From the NCBI RefSeq assembly GCF_040564635.1, contig NZ_CP159837.1, positions 1,739,001-1,803,000 of the forward strand: 64,000 nucleotides of DNA, read 5' to 3'. Source of the DNA: Planktothricoides raciborskii GIHE-MW2. GTDB taxonomy: Bacteria > Cyanobacteriota > Cyanobacteriia > Cyanobacteriales > Laspinemataceae. Positions 44,380-53,372 of this stretch are shown piece after piece. Every line of letters starts with the position of its first letter. Positions within the stretch are counted from its first letter, which is position 1. The notes under the pieces are model-generated. The model searched no databases, was not told where the DNA came from, and was given only the letters and a program-made list of their open reading frames with translations. The translations under genes were made by a program, and so were the position numbers.

Positions 44380-44426
44380 AATTTCCTGGCAGCGCAATTT
44401 CCTGGCAGCGTAATTTCCTGGCAGCG
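44380..44426. repeat. three tandem 16-bp units
   Basis: AATTTCCTGGCAGCG at 44380-44394, 44396-44410 and 44412-44426, each separated by one variable base. It lies between dxr and yjbQ. Confidence 0.85.
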
Positions 44427-44514
44427 TTTGCTATGAGTTGGGTTGGCGATGAGTTGGCAACCATCAGGGTGCGATCGCTCACCACCAACCAGCCCAAGGA
44501 GAATAGACAGAGGT

Positions 44515-44931
44515 CTATTCTCCCGAAATATGAACCACTAAATCTCTTACTGACCCTTGCGATCGATGTTCCCAAACATAAATTCCTTGCCAAGTCCCCA
44601 AGACTAAATAACCTTGATTAATCGGAATTTGTTCAGAACTGTGAGTTAAAACCGTGCGAATATGGGCTGGCATATCATCAGGGCCTTCGGTACTGTGAAA
44701 ATAATTGCGATTTTCTGGAACTAAATCCGCCAAAAAATTTTCCAAGTCCCGCAAAACATCAGGATCAGCATTTTCTTGAATAATTAAACTGGCGGAAGTG
44801 TGGCGTAAAAATAAACTACATAAGCCTGTTTTTACCCCAGATTCGGCAACAATTGACTGAATTTTTGGGGTAATTTTAATCAAAGATTTGCCAGTAGTCT
44901 TAACTTTGAGTAAATGTTGATGATGAATCAT
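44515..44931 (-). CDS. YjbQ/UPF0047 family protein
   Basis: 138 residues, full family length. Family motifs: GLCSLFLRHTSASLIIQENADPDVLRDLENFL (partly; key residues HTSASL and NADP), YFHSTEGPDDMPAHIRTVL and LGTWQGIYVWEHR. Members have been linked to thiamine-phosphate-synthase-like activity, but the physiological role is unsettled. Alone between dxr and an ABC exporter, both on the same strand. Confidence 0.9.
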   Translation of the reverse strand: MIHHQHLLKVKTTGKSLIKITPKIQSIVAESGVKTGLCSLFLRHTSASLIIQENADPDVLRDLENFLADLVPENRNYFHSTEGPDDMPAHIRTVLTHSSEQIPINQGYLVLGTWQGIYVWEHRSQGSVRDLVVHISGE

Positions 44932-45020
44932 GGTGCTGTGAGGAATTATCTCGCTAGATAGTTGACAAAAAGCGGAATATATTGATATAATTTCAGGAAT
45001 TACTAGGAATTAGCTGATGT

Positions 45021-45803
45021 TTACAATGCTTGATGTAAATCATCAGGAGTTAAATGGGAGTGAATAATTTCGCCATCGCGAAACCAAACAATTCTGCGCG
45101 TACAGCGAGCAACTTCTGGTTCGTGAGTCACCATCACAATCGTCATCCCACTCTGATTCAGTTCAGAAAAAATATTAATCACTTCCTGAGTAGTATGAGA
45201 ATCTAAAGCCCCCGTAGGTTCATCCGCTAATAAGAGCACGGGACGATTCACGATCGCCCGGGCGATCGCCACCCGTTGTTGTTGTCCTCCAGAAAGTTGG
45301 TTAGGTTTATTATTCATCCGATTTTGTAAACCTACTCGCATTAAAGCTTCTTCAGCCCTTTCTCGACGTTCTCGATTGCCCACCCCCGCATAAACCATCG
45401 GTAACATAACATTTTCTAAGGCCGTCATTTGGGGTAACAAATGAAATTGCTGAAACACAAATCCCAGTTTCCGATTTCTAATTGTCGCCAAATCTGCCTC
45501 TGGTAAATTGGCCACATTTACCCCGTCTAAATAATATAAACCACTGGTGGGACGATCTAAACAGCCGATGATATTCATGGCAGTAGATTTACCGGACCCC
45601 GATGCCCCCATAATTGAGCAATATTCCCCCAATTCAACGGTGAGACTGACGCCATTCAGGGCTTTGACTTCGGTGTTGCCACTGCCATAGAGTTTAAAAA
45701 TATTTTCCAGAGAAACGATCGCCTGTTTTTTTTCTGGATCTAGCAGTGAGGTGGTTTGATTTGTTTGACCTGTTTGACTTGTTTGACTTGATAGTTGATT
45801 CAT
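45021..45803 (-). CDS. ABC exporter ATP-binding protein (MacB/DevA-like)
   Basis: 260 residues. Walker [10 protein letters not shown] (about 70-78), signature [14 protein letters not shown], Walker [14 protein letters not shown]-loop VMVTHEP, and the family-typical [21 protein letters not shown]. This belongs to the LolD/MacB/DevA group that energises FtsX-like permeases. The N-terminal ~28 residues are Gln/Thr/Ser-rich and encoded by a short repeat ([13 protein letters not shown]). It lies 81 bp downstream of the cognate permease. No membrane-fusion protein gene is adjacent, unlike devBCA. Confidence 0.93.
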   Translation of the reverse strand: MNQLSSQTSQTGQTNQTTSLLDPEKKQAIVSLENIFKLYGSGNTEVKALNGVSLTVELGEYCSIMGASGSGKSTAMNIIGCLDRPTSGLYYLDGVNVANLPEADLATIRNRKLGFVFQQFHLLPQMTALENVMLPMVYAGVGNRERRERAEEALMRVGLQNRMNNKPNQLSGGQQQRVAIARAIVNRPVLLLADEPTGALDSHTTQEVINIFSELNQSGMTIVMVTHEPEVARCTRRIVWFRDGEIIHSHLTPDDLHQAL

Positions 45804-45884
45804 GGCTTACTTTGATTTTATATTTTTATAGTAGATGATTTTGTAGATGATTTCGATTGTTCCCATTGATGGTTACTTTGATAG

Positions 45885-47108
45885 TTAAGCTGTTCTTAAG
45901 GCAACAATGGGATCGAGTTTTGCCGCTTGTTGGGCAGGTACAACGCCGAAAAATAAGCCGATCGCCCCAGAAACTCCTGTAGCTAAGGCGATCGCGCCTA
46001 TAGAAACCCCTGGGGAAAAGGGCGTAAAATAACCCACCAACAAAATCCCACTAACGGCGACTCCTGTACCGATCGCACCGCCCATCACCGACAGAATCAC
46101 CGATTCAATCATAAACTGAATCAAAATATCTCGCGGAGACGCGCCGATCGCCTTGCGTAAACCAATCTCTTGAGTGCGGTCTGTCACCGACACCAACATA
46201 ATATTCATAATGCCAATACCTGCGACCAGCAGAGAAATACTAGCAACCGCCCCCAAAAAAAGCGTCAATGCCCCACTAATCGCTTGCAATCGATTTAACA
46301 TATCTTGTTGATTACGCACGGTAAAATCATCTTCATCGGTAATTTTGTGACGCAGCCGCAACAAGTTTTCGATTTGAAACTGTGCTATAGCCATGCTTTG
46401 TTCATTTTTAACCGCTGCAAAAATAAAAGAAACCGGCAGTCCATAAGGGGAACGACGGCCAACAATTTGGTTAGCCATTGTAGTAATCGGCACGATCGCG
46501 GTTTCATCATAATTAGTACCCAAAGAAGTGCCTTTAGATTCCATCACCCCAATCACTTCCAAGCTAACATTTTTGATGCGAACTTTTTGGCCGATCGGGT
46601 CTTGGTCGCCAAACAATGCTTTAGCCACATCAGACCCGATCGCCACCACTTGATTATTTCGTTTCAAATCTAAATCTGTAATAAACCGACCTTTCGCCAC
46701 CTGGTAATTTCTCACCTGGATAAAATCGGGAATCGTCCCAAAAATTAACGCCGAAAAATTTTTATTCCCATAGCGAATAGTCTCCGAACTATTTAACTCT
46801 GCCGAAACTGCCTGAACTAACGACACCTGAGAGGCGATCGCCTCTGCATCAGACAACACTAATTTTTGGGTTGACCCCACATTTAATCTTCGACTCCCGC
46901 GACTTCCAGACTGAATAAACAGCAGATTCGTCCCCAGAGATTGAATTTGCTCCCGCACATAAACTTTAGCCGCTGAACCCACCCCAATCGTGGCAATTAC
47001 CGCCGCATTGCCGATAATAATTCCCAGCATTGTTAGGCTGGTGCGGACTTTATTTGCCCCCAGAGTTTGCGTGGCTGTTTTAATTTGTTCAAAAATATCT
47101 ACGGACAT
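45885..47108 (-). CDS. MacB-type ABC permease (FtsX family)
   Basis: 407 residues. N-terminal TM (about 20-42, TSLTMLGIIIGNAAVIATIGVG), a periplasmic MacB-PCD domain (about 50-270), and three C-terminal TMs (about 280-400) with SLLVAGIGIMNIMLVSVTDRTQEIGLRKAIGA (key residues GIGIMNIM and RTQEIGLRKA), the coupling motif of the MacB family. It forms a two-gene exporter operon with the ATPase downstream. These systems use mechanotransmission to export lipids, peptides or glycolipids through a periplasmic partner; the substrate cannot be told. Confidence 0.93.
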   Translation of the reverse strand: MSVDIFEQIKTATQTLGANKVRTSLTMLGIIIGNAAVIATIGVGSAAKVYVREQIQSLGTNLLFIQSGSRGSRRLNVGSTQKLVLSDAEAIASQVSLVQAVSAELNSSETIRYGNKNFSALIFGTIPDFIQVRNYQVAKGRFITDLDLKRNNQVVAIGSDVAKALFGDQDPIGQKVRIKNVSLEVIGVMESKGTSLGTNYDETAIVPITTMANQIVGRRSPYGLPVSFIFAAVKNEQSMAIAQFQIENLLRLRHKITDEDDFTVRNQQDMLNRLQAISGALTLFLGAVASISLLVAGIGIMNIMLVSVTDRTQEIGLRKAIGASPRDILIQFMIESVILSVMGGAIGTGVAVSGILLVGYFTPFSPGVSIGAIALATGVSGAIGLFFGVVPAQQAAKLDPIVALRTA

Positions 47109-47129
47109 TGATTTGTTATTTATTGTTGG

Positions 47130-47327
47130 TTATTTATTGTTGGGTAGGGATTCTTTGGGTAGGGATTCTTTGCTTGCCCCCCTTTGAAGTTGGGGGGGTT
47201 GTTGGTTGTTCGGGATAAATAGGGTTAATTTTTCTGGATTGTAAAGCATAACGGCGATTTGCTCCTGTAATTCGGCTTCTGACATTCCGGTAATTTGAAA
47301 GATGTCATGGGGAATTGTGATGTTCAT
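47130..47327 (-). pseudogene. truncated UPF0175-like gene
   Basis: Residues 1-37 (MNITIPHDIFQITGMSEAEL, then QEQIAVMLYNPEKLTLF) match the start of UPF0175 proteins, which continue with AARLAGMDxxxFQxLLxxR. Here the protein instead runs into unrelated sequence (IPNNQQPPQLQRGASKESLPKESLPNNK) made by a GATTCTTTGGGTAGG-type repeat. UPF0175 proteins are antitoxin-like partners; none is intact here. A GGAAACAATACT precedes the ATG. Confidence 0.6.
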
Positions 47328-47375
47328 AGTATTGTTTCCTAAGCGTTACTTTAAGATTAGCACTAAATGTGGCTA

Positions 47376-47794
47376 AGAAACCGGGTTTCTATGGTGGATA
47401 TGTAGGGGCGAATGCGAGAACGTCCCTACTGTGGAGTTACAGGAAGAAACCCGGTTTCTGAATCCTGGGGATAACTAAGAAAAAGAAACCGGGTTTCTGT
47501 GGTGGATATTATCGTTAACTGTGGAGTTACAGAAAGAAACCCGGTTTCTGAAACCCAATAAGCGATCGCATTTGTCCCCAGATAAAGAAACCGGGTTTCT
47601 GTGGTGGATATTATCGTTAACTGTGGAGTTACAGAAAGAAACCCGGTTTCTGAAACCCAATAAGCGATCGCATTTGTCCCCAGATAAAGAAACCGGGTTT
47701 CTGTGGTGGATATTATCGTTAACTGTGGAGTTACAAAAAGAAACCCGGTTTCTGAAACCAAGCGAGATAAGTAAGAAAAAAAAACCCGGTTTCT
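47376..47794. repeat. AGAAACCnGGTTTCT array (spacer type D)
   Basis: Four pairs. Spacer GTGGTGGATATTATCGTTAA and CTGTGGAGTTACA between the two 15-mers; the first unit has a nested TAGGGGCGAATGCGAGAACG element in the spacer. The linker GAAACCCAATAAGCGATCGC is repeated between units 2 and 3. Same type as all arrays from here to the window end. Confidence 0.9.
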
Positions 47795-47810
47795 GATAGT
47801 AATCGGCTGA

Positions 47811-48281
47811 TTATGATTCTTTTTTAGAAGTAATCACTTCGATCGGTCGCAGAATTTTATCCCCATGACGAAATCCCCGACGCACAATTTTAGTAATCGT
47901 TTGATCCTCAACATCCGATCGCACTTCTCGTTCCACTACTCGGCAAAAATCGAAATCAGGTTTAGTTCCTTCCAGTTCTAAAAGTTCAACTTGACGGCGC
48001 TGAAGTACCCCCAGCAATTTCTTTTGCACAATTGAGAGAGACTTAGGCAAACGCTGAATAAATTGAGGAGAAAGTTCAGAATGCTGATCCATATAATCGA
48101 GTAAAAATTCCACAGCATCAAAAACATCAAATATCTCTAAAAACAGTTCCTCTTTAGCGGCTATTGATTGTGACTTTTGTTCCCGTAATTCTTGTTGGAG
48201 TCCGACTCGTTCTTTTTGCAGGTTTCCCAATTCGTTGACAAGTTGGTCTCGCAGTTCGGCATTAAAGGTTAGATTGGTCAT
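47811..48281 (-). CDS. GrpE-like nucleotide exchange factor
   Basis: 156 residues. N-terminal coiled coil (about 8-45, LRDQLVNELGNLQKERVGLQQEL), helical middle (EELFLEIFDVFDAVEFLLDYM) and a C-terminal segment DQTITKIVRRGFRHGDKILRPIEVITSK that matches the GrpE beta-domain pattern (VVxxGYxxGDxVLRPAxVxV). Shorter and more divergent than housekeeping GrpE (about 200-250 residues). It is the last minus-strand gene of the 61.6-47.8 kb block that includes a divergent Hsp70 and a J-like protein, so I read it as the dedicated exchange factor of that Hsp70. Confidence 0.78.
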   Translation of the reverse strand: MTNLTFNAELRDQLVNELGNLQKERVGLQQELREQKSQSIAAKEELFLEIFDVFDAVEFLLDYMDQHSELSPQFIQRLPKSLSIVQKKLLGVLQRRQVELLELEGTKPDFDFCRVVEREVRSDVEDQTITKIVRRGFRHGDKILRPIEVITSKKES

Positions 48282-48557
48282 GGGTTATAGGTTATTGGTT
48301 ATTGGTTATTTGTAGGGGCGTGGGTATTTTTTGCATATTATTTGCGTATTATTTGCCCCTACTGACATAATGACATCTCCAAAAAATAAATTATGGCTGC
48401 CTGATTGGGCTAGGGCGAAGCATAAGGGATAGGCATATCTCTAATTTTACCGTCAAATTGTCGCCCATTAGCTTCGCCCCTACAAAATAATACAAATTAA
48501 TACATTTTTTTCTGGAGATGTCTATAATGACAATTCACAAATGACATTGGTGATTGA
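48282..48557. other. non-coding gap in the chaperone block
   Basis: A GGGCGAAGCATAAGGGAT...ATTAGCTTCGCCCCTAC element (48411-48483) and flanking direct TCTCCAAAAAATAAATTATG/TCCAGAAAAAAATGTATT-like AT tracts. It interrupts spacing between the J-like gene and grpE. No gene seen. Confidence 0.6.
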
Positions 48558-50027
48558 TTAATAACTTGAACTTTCGCCAACTTCTGCGCTACCGACTTGT
48601 CTTTTTAATAAATTGGCGAATTCTCTGGCATCATTGATATTCATAAATGACGCTACTTGAATCATATCTGTGTTAGTATTTTCGACATATTTGACAAATG
48701 CATCTCTACAGTAATTATTCTGAATAAATGTTAGATTGCTTTCGCTATAAGTCACATTCACAGGATACCACAAATTAATGCCCCCTGGATGACTATCCCC
48801 ACAAGAACTTAGAGGAAATGAACCACTATTGTTGCTTAATATATCGGCGGCATTAGCCCGAACTGAGGGAGCATCAGCATTATAGCTAGATGGTTGGCCA
48901 ACTTCTCCACTACCCAAATCAAATTTGAGAATATTTGCCAACTCTACAGCATCAGATCGATTTAAAAACGAGGCAACTTGAACCGATAACTCGCCAGTTT
49001 TTCTCCATTTTTCGATCGCATCTCTACAGTAAAAATTGCGAACTCGATTTAAATTATCCTCGCTATAGTTGACATAAACCGGATACCAGTCATTTGTGCC
49101 ACCAGGGTCTCGATCGCCACAGGTATTTTTGGGATAGCCCTTAGCATAATAGCGATCGGAGAATTGAGGTCTAACCACTGGTTCCGTTTGTGGCGATCGC
49201 GGTTTTTCTTGCCTTACAGGAGTCGGCGGTTCAGGTAGTTTTTCTAAGCGATCGGATAACTGAGGTCTAACCACTGGTTCCGTTCGTGGCGATCGCGGTT
49301 TTTCTTGCCTTACAGGAGTCGGCGGTTCAGGCAGTTCTTCTATCTGCTGTATCGGTATAACTTCTGGGGATTTAGGCGAGGTTAAATATTCGATTTTTTG
49401 GGCTTGTTTTCGCTCTGTTTTTAACTCATTTCCGCTGTTAACAGCTAAGACAAAACCAGAAAAAATCGGGCTAAACACAAATAGCCAGACAAAAAATCTA
49501 ATCCCATCTAAAACCAGATGACTACCATTAAATTTAAATTCCGGTTTTAGCTCACTTTGGGGCATGACTTTAGGGCGTTTGCTTAAACTAGCGCCAATGA
49601 ATTTAACGGATAATTCTTCTTTAGAGGGAAGTTCTGCCCCGGCTTCTAAGCTTGTATCTATTCCGGCGAAATGGGATGACAAATTCGGATCCATATCGTC
49701 TCTAATATAGTTAGCGACTTTCTGCTCAATATCCAAATCTGTTGCGTCAAAATCAGCCAGTAAATTTAATTCTGGGGCAGTAGTCTCTATGCTAGAAAAA
49801 TCTGTTCGCTTGAACCGTTTAATCGGTGGTAAAATTGGACGCAGATAATCGGCGACGATGCGTTTTTGTGAGTCTAGGAGACTTTTTTGCGCTGCGGCGA
49901 TCGCCTGAAGGGGATATTCCTTGCGCTTCATGGCGATCGCCATAGCTTTGGTAATTTCTGCTTTTGATGCAGCTTGGGAAACACCGAGAATATCGTAAGG
50001 ATTCATAGAACACTGTTTGTTTTCCAT
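48558..50027 (-). CDS. J-like / transmembrane / SPOR-like protein
   Basis: 489 residues from the ATG at 50027, which has TAGGAG seven bases upstream, right at the stop of the preceding gene. Residues 8-75 resemble the start of a J domain (MNPYDILGVSQAASKAEITKAMAIAMK) but the HPD tripeptide is absent. A TM segment lies at about 180-200 (FFVWLFVFSPIFSGFVLAV). After a Pro-rich linker with two copies of ELPEPPTPVRQEKPRSPxTEPVVRPQ-type sequence (key: RQEKPRSP) come two similar domains: each has a CGDxxPGGxNxWYPVxVxYSExNLxxxxNxYCRDA motif and a SPOR-like VQVASFxNxxDAxEFANxL. The pattern suggests a membrane adaptor that brings Hsp70 to the cell envelope. Confidence 0.72.
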   Translation of the reverse strand: MENKQCSMNPYDILGVSQAASKAEITKAMAIAMKRKEYPLQAIAAAQKSLLDSQKRIVADYLRPILPPIKRFKRTDFSSIETTAPELNLLADFDATDLDIEQKVANYIRDDMDPNLSSHFAGIDTSLEAGAELPSKEELSVKFIGASLSKRPKVMPQSELKPEFKFNGSHLVLDGIRFFVWLFVFSPIFSGFVLAVNSGNELKTERKQAQKIEYLTSPKSPEVIPIQQIEELPEPPTPVRQEKPRSPRTEPVVRPQLSDRLEKLPEPPTPVRQEKPRSPQTEPVVRPQFSDRYYAKGYPKNTCGDRDPGGTNDWYPVYVNYSEDNLNRVRNFYCRDAIEKWRKTGELSVQVASFLNRSDAVELANILKFDLGSGEVGQPSSYNADAPSVRANAADILSNNSGSFPLSSCGDSHPGGINLWYPVNVTYSESNLTFIQNNYCRDAFVKYVENTNTDMIQVASFMNINDAREFANLLKRQVGSAEVGESSSY

Positions 50028-50037
50028 TCAAAATCTC

Positions 50038-52815
50038 CTAAAAAAATCGACGAATACCTAACTCACGATAAATTTGTTGATATTCAACTTTATCCGGGCA
50101 AAGTTCATAAGCCCATAGGCCAAACTTCTGGATCAAATCATAAGGCATTTGTTGAGATTTTGACCCTTTAATCAGATGCAGTATAAAGAATTCCGCCAAA
50201 TAAGATTTAAGCGGATCGCAGTCGGAATACTTGGCATAGTTCACCGCTTCATCAAAGCGATCGCGTTTCATTAAATCGTGAACTTTATTGAATTCTTTAC
50301 TCAGTTTGTAAATTTCTTGAACTATCGGATCTTCGGGACAAAGTTCGTAGATCCAACTACCCAATTTACTAATATCCTCAAAGGTTAATTCACCACTTTT
50401 AAATCCTTCAACAAATATTTTGACGAAAAATTCAGTCAGATTATGGCGAATTTTATCATGGCGCGATCGCTTGGCTTGTTGAACGGCTTCTTCTAGTTTA
50501 TTTGCCTTGATCAGCGCATCGATTTTTCGATTATCTTGAGTAATCTCAACGCGATCGATGAGGTCAAGCAATACCGGATTTTTAGGATCGATTCGCTTAA
50601 TTTCTTCAAGTTTTTGAAGTGCCGTGGTTTCCTGAATTGTTTCCGCAACTAATTGCTCGCGAATTTGCTCCGCTTGATATTCCGCTAAATAGCTTCTGGC
50701 TGGTTGACTGCCTAATAATTCATACCAAGATTTGGCAAAATCTAGATGTTCTTTAAAATCAGAAATAGCATGACGCTGCTGTTGGCAAATTCGGTCTATT
50801 TCTTGACTCCATTCTCGATTCGCTTTAATCGCTGCAATAGCTGGTTTGAGCGACGATATAGCCTGCCGCCATTGTTTTTGTTGAAGATAATAGCAACCTT
50901 CATGGTACAATACAAATTGTTGAGCAAATTGTTGGCCAACAAATTCGGGAGTTATGTTGGGTTTAATCGCCGGTTTAATTTGAATAGCGCGAGCGATATC
51001 TCCTTCAACACAAGCAGCTACCGCTAATCCCCAACTGGTATAAAGTCCCCGCAATATATGGTTAGAATTATGGTCATTATTCTGGGAAACTTCAATTTCA
51101 TTTATGGCAATCTGAGAACGCGAACAAAAACCAGGGGTCAAGTACAAATTATTTTTTTTCGCTCCTGAATTTGCCGGAGTTCCCATCAAACGCAGTGCTA
51201 CCATTTCCTGACGATAAAGATCGCGCAGACGCAAATAATCGTTTAAGTTTCGATCTCTGAGGGAGTCAACGGCATTTTCTAGGATTTTTTGCAGTTCTGA
51301 TGTGACTGCGTTTAAGTCAACTGCTGTACTTGACAACCAAGGCAAATTTTTCAGAGAAGAGTCTTGGGAAAGATTGGCGATCGCAGTTGACCAAGTGACA
51401 ATAAAATCTGGCATAAATTCTGCCAATTTATTTGGGTTATTTTGCCAGCAGTAATAAGTAGCGATCGCCCAATTATGTAGGGCAACAATATCGCCATTAT
51501 CCCGCCAAACTTGTGCCGCATTTTCGGCTATTTGCTGCCAGTTTTTATTTTGCCAAATTTCCCCATCTATCCGAGGGATGATATGCTCTTCTAGATTCGT
51601 TTTGACGAGTTCATAGCTGCCAAATTTATTGATGAATTGAAGACTGATTGATTTGGCTAATTCAAAATCTGCCGCATCAACAGATTGCTCGATTTGCTGT
51701 AAACTGAGGGTGCGATCGCGTTCCACCAAAATCTTCAAAAGTTGGCGTTGTTGCTCAACTCTCGGATCGGAAATAGACTGCCATTCTCGATTAGCTTGCT
51801 GCCAATTCTGTTTTTTCCCATGAGCAAATCCCCGAAGATAAGCCGCTTGATTGCCCGTCACTCTTTCTAGAGTAGCAAGTGCCTTGTCGAACTGGTAAAG
51901 TTTAACGGCAACTGATGCTTTTCTGAGGGCGCATTCTGGAATATCTGGTAATAATTTTTCGGCGGATGCGTAGCTGGGTAAAGCCCGATCAAAATCCCCA
52001 GCTTTTTCTAGATTCCATCCATGATGAAACTGTTCGATTCCCCGGACAATATTCTGTAATTTTGCTAAAAAATCGCGGCCATCAGAACGGGGAAATTGAG
52101 CTAGTCCGGTTTCCAGGAGAGCGATCGCTTCTGGAAATTTTCCCTCACAGGATAACTGATAAGTTTGACGCCAAATTGTTGCAAATATTTCCTCCTTTTC
52201 AAGCTGAGAATGAAGTTGCGCGATCGCTGCCTCCACCTCATCGGTGGCAAACAGTTCTTGCGCTTTTTGATATCGAGAAGTTGCTTGGTGAAAATAATAC
52301 TGTTTTGCGAGTTGTTCCCCTGACTCAACGAGTGACTGATATTTCTGCCGCCATTCCAGGAGATTTTCGCATCGATTCAAAGCGATCGCCACCCGCTCGT
52401 CAGGATAGCTTGAATAAGACTTTTGGTAGAGATCCAGTGCCTTAGACAGGGCTGTAATACTCGGTAAAGTTCCCGTTTCTTTCGCCAAAATTTCATTAGC
52501 TGAATTCAGCAATTGTTCGGCTTTTTCTGTTTGAGTTTTCCAGCTATATTTCCAAATATTCAAACTATGTTTAACTTCCCCTAACAGGGATGCTACGGTA
52601 AATTTTTGCACAATCAGTTCAGAAACCGACTCAATGGGATACCACAAATTGAGAATTTCTTCAGCCTTGGCGATCGCCTCTGGTAGCTGCTTTTGTCTAG
52701 AGAGAGTTTTAGCTTTTTGGAATAGGGATTTAGAATAGGAAAGTTGGCGCAAAACTTCAGCAAAGTCCACCCCTAATAAAAGACTGCTTACCCGATTGAA
52801 TTTATCGACAATCAT
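50038..52815 (-). CDS. large helical TPR-like repeat protein of the Hsp70 block
   Basis: 925 residues from the ATG at 52815, which overlaps the preceding stop as ATGA. Almost entirely helical with TPR-like helix pairs (LFQKAKTLSRQKQLPEAIAKAEEILNLW, LEKAGDFDRALPSYASAEKLLPDIP, YYLQQKQWRQAISSLKPAI; quoted by short cores). Two similar C-terminal modules of about 65 residues (RHDKIRHNLTEFFVKIFVEGFKSGELTFEDISKLGSWIYELCPEDP and its copy ending WAYELCPDKVEYQ) indicate an internal duplication. No catalytic motif. It lies 10 bp upstream of the J-like gene. Probably a scaffold or substrate-recognition subunit. Confidence 0.7.
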   Translation of the reverse strand: MIVDKFNRVSSLLLGVDFAEVLRQLSYSKSLFQKAKTLSRQKQLPEAIAKAEEILNLWYPIESVSELIVQKFTVASLLGEVKHSLNIWKYSWKTQTEKAEQLLNSANEILAKETGTLPSITALSKALDLYQKSYSSYPDERVAIALNRCENLLEWRQKYQSLVESGEQLAKQYYFHQATSRYQKAQELFATDEVEAAIAQLHSQLEKEEIFATIWRQTYQLSCEGKFPEAIALLETGLAQFPRSDGRDFLAKLQNIVRGIEQFHHGWNLEKAGDFDRALPSYASAEKLLPDIPECALRKASVAVKLYQFDKALATLERVTGNQAAYLRGFAHGKKQNWQQANREWQSISDPRVEQQRQLLKILVERDRTLSLQQIEQSVDAADFELAKSISLQFINKFGSYELVKTNLEEHIIPRIDGEIWQNKNWQQIAENAAQVWRDNGDIVALHNWAIATYYCWQNNPNKLAEFMPDFIVTWSTAIANLSQDSSLKNLPWLSSTAVDLNAVTSELQKILENAVDSLRDRNLNDYLRLRDLYRQEMVALRLMGTPANSGAKKNNLYLTPGFCSRSQIAINEIEVSQNNDHNSNHILRGLYTSWGLAVAACVEGDIARAIQIKPAIKPNITPEFVGQQFAQQFVLYHEGCYYLQQKQWRQAISSLKPAIAAIKANREWSQEIDRICQQQRHAISDFKEHLDFAKSWYELLGSQPARSYLAEYQAEQIREQLVAETIQETTALQKLEEIKRIDPKNPVLLDLIDRVEITQDNRKIDALIKANKLEEAVQQAKRSRHDKIRHNLTEFFVKIFVEGFKSGELTFEDISKLGSWIYELCPEDPIVQEIYKLSKEFNKVHDLMKRDRFDEAVNYAKYSDCDPLKSYLAEFFILHLIKGSKSQQMPYDLIQKFGLWAYELCPDKVEYQQIYRELGIRRFF

Positions 52816-53372
52816 GGACAATTTACCTCCAAATTAGGCACAAGCAATATCTCACCGATTGCCAAAGCATTTTCGCGACCAGTGAGGGGAGAATTCGCGG
52901 CCATAATTTGCGGCCATAAATTTCCATCTCCATAGAACTTTTCCGCAAGGCGCGATAAAGAATCACCACGATTTACTTTGTAATAAAATCCGCCACAAAG
53001 GAGGGATTCTCCGTCGGATTTTTTCGAGGGGACAACTGGCGTTTGTGTGGGATTAAGTGTGGGAAATTCCGGGGATACTCCGGTTTCTAAAGCCGGAGAA
53101 ATAGTTGCAACTGCTGGTTGATTTTGCTGCACACCTTGCTGCATATAAACTGAATTTCCCGCTGCACCTAAACTTATCCCCAGCAACAGGATGAGAATTG
53201 CGACCCCAATTGGCACCCAAGGCGCGATCGCTGTTGATTTGGTTGCTACGGAAGGCAATTCTGGCAGTTCTGTGAGGGTGCGAATTAGGGATAAATCAGT
53301 TTCGCAATTAGGGCAGATATTTCCCTCGATTTTCGGGCGATCGCATACCGGACAAGTGAGATAAGTTTTCAT
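52812..53372 (-). CDS. zinc-ribbon / transmembrane / LysM protein
   Basis: 186 residues from the ATG at 53372, which overlaps the hsp70 stop by ATGA; longer in-frame starts lie inside hsp70. N-terminal zinc ribbon (CPVCDRPKIEGNICPNC), a TM segment (about 55-80, WVPIGVAILILLLGISLGAAG), and a C-terminal LysM domain (YYKVNRGDSLSRLAEKFYGDGNLW...IGEILLVP). The topology would place the ribbon in the cytoplasm and the LysM domain at peptidoglycan. Translationally coupled to both hsp70 and the TPR-like gene. It may anchor the chaperone part to the cell wall, next to the ZorAB-like motor. Confidence 0.82.
   Translation of the reverse strand: MKTYLTCPVCDRPKIEGNICPNCETDLSLIRTLTELPELPSVATKSTAIAPWVPIGVAILILLLGISLGAAGNSVYMQQGVQQNQPAVATISPALETGVSPEFPTLNPTQTPVVPSKKSDGESLLCGGFYYKVNRGDSLSRLAEKFYGDGNLWPQIMAANSPLTGRENALAIGEILLVPNLEVNCP

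Noticed and set aside
45021-47108. devBCA glycolipid exporter
   Set aside because: Only the ATPase and one permease are present, with no DevB-like membrane-fusion gene; the general MacB-type call is safer.
47376-47794. CRISPR-like alternation of repeats and spacers in the AGAAACC arrays
   Set aside because: The spacers are themselves repeated and the 15-bp repeats alternate in orientation; no cas genes are present. These are interspersed palindromic elements.
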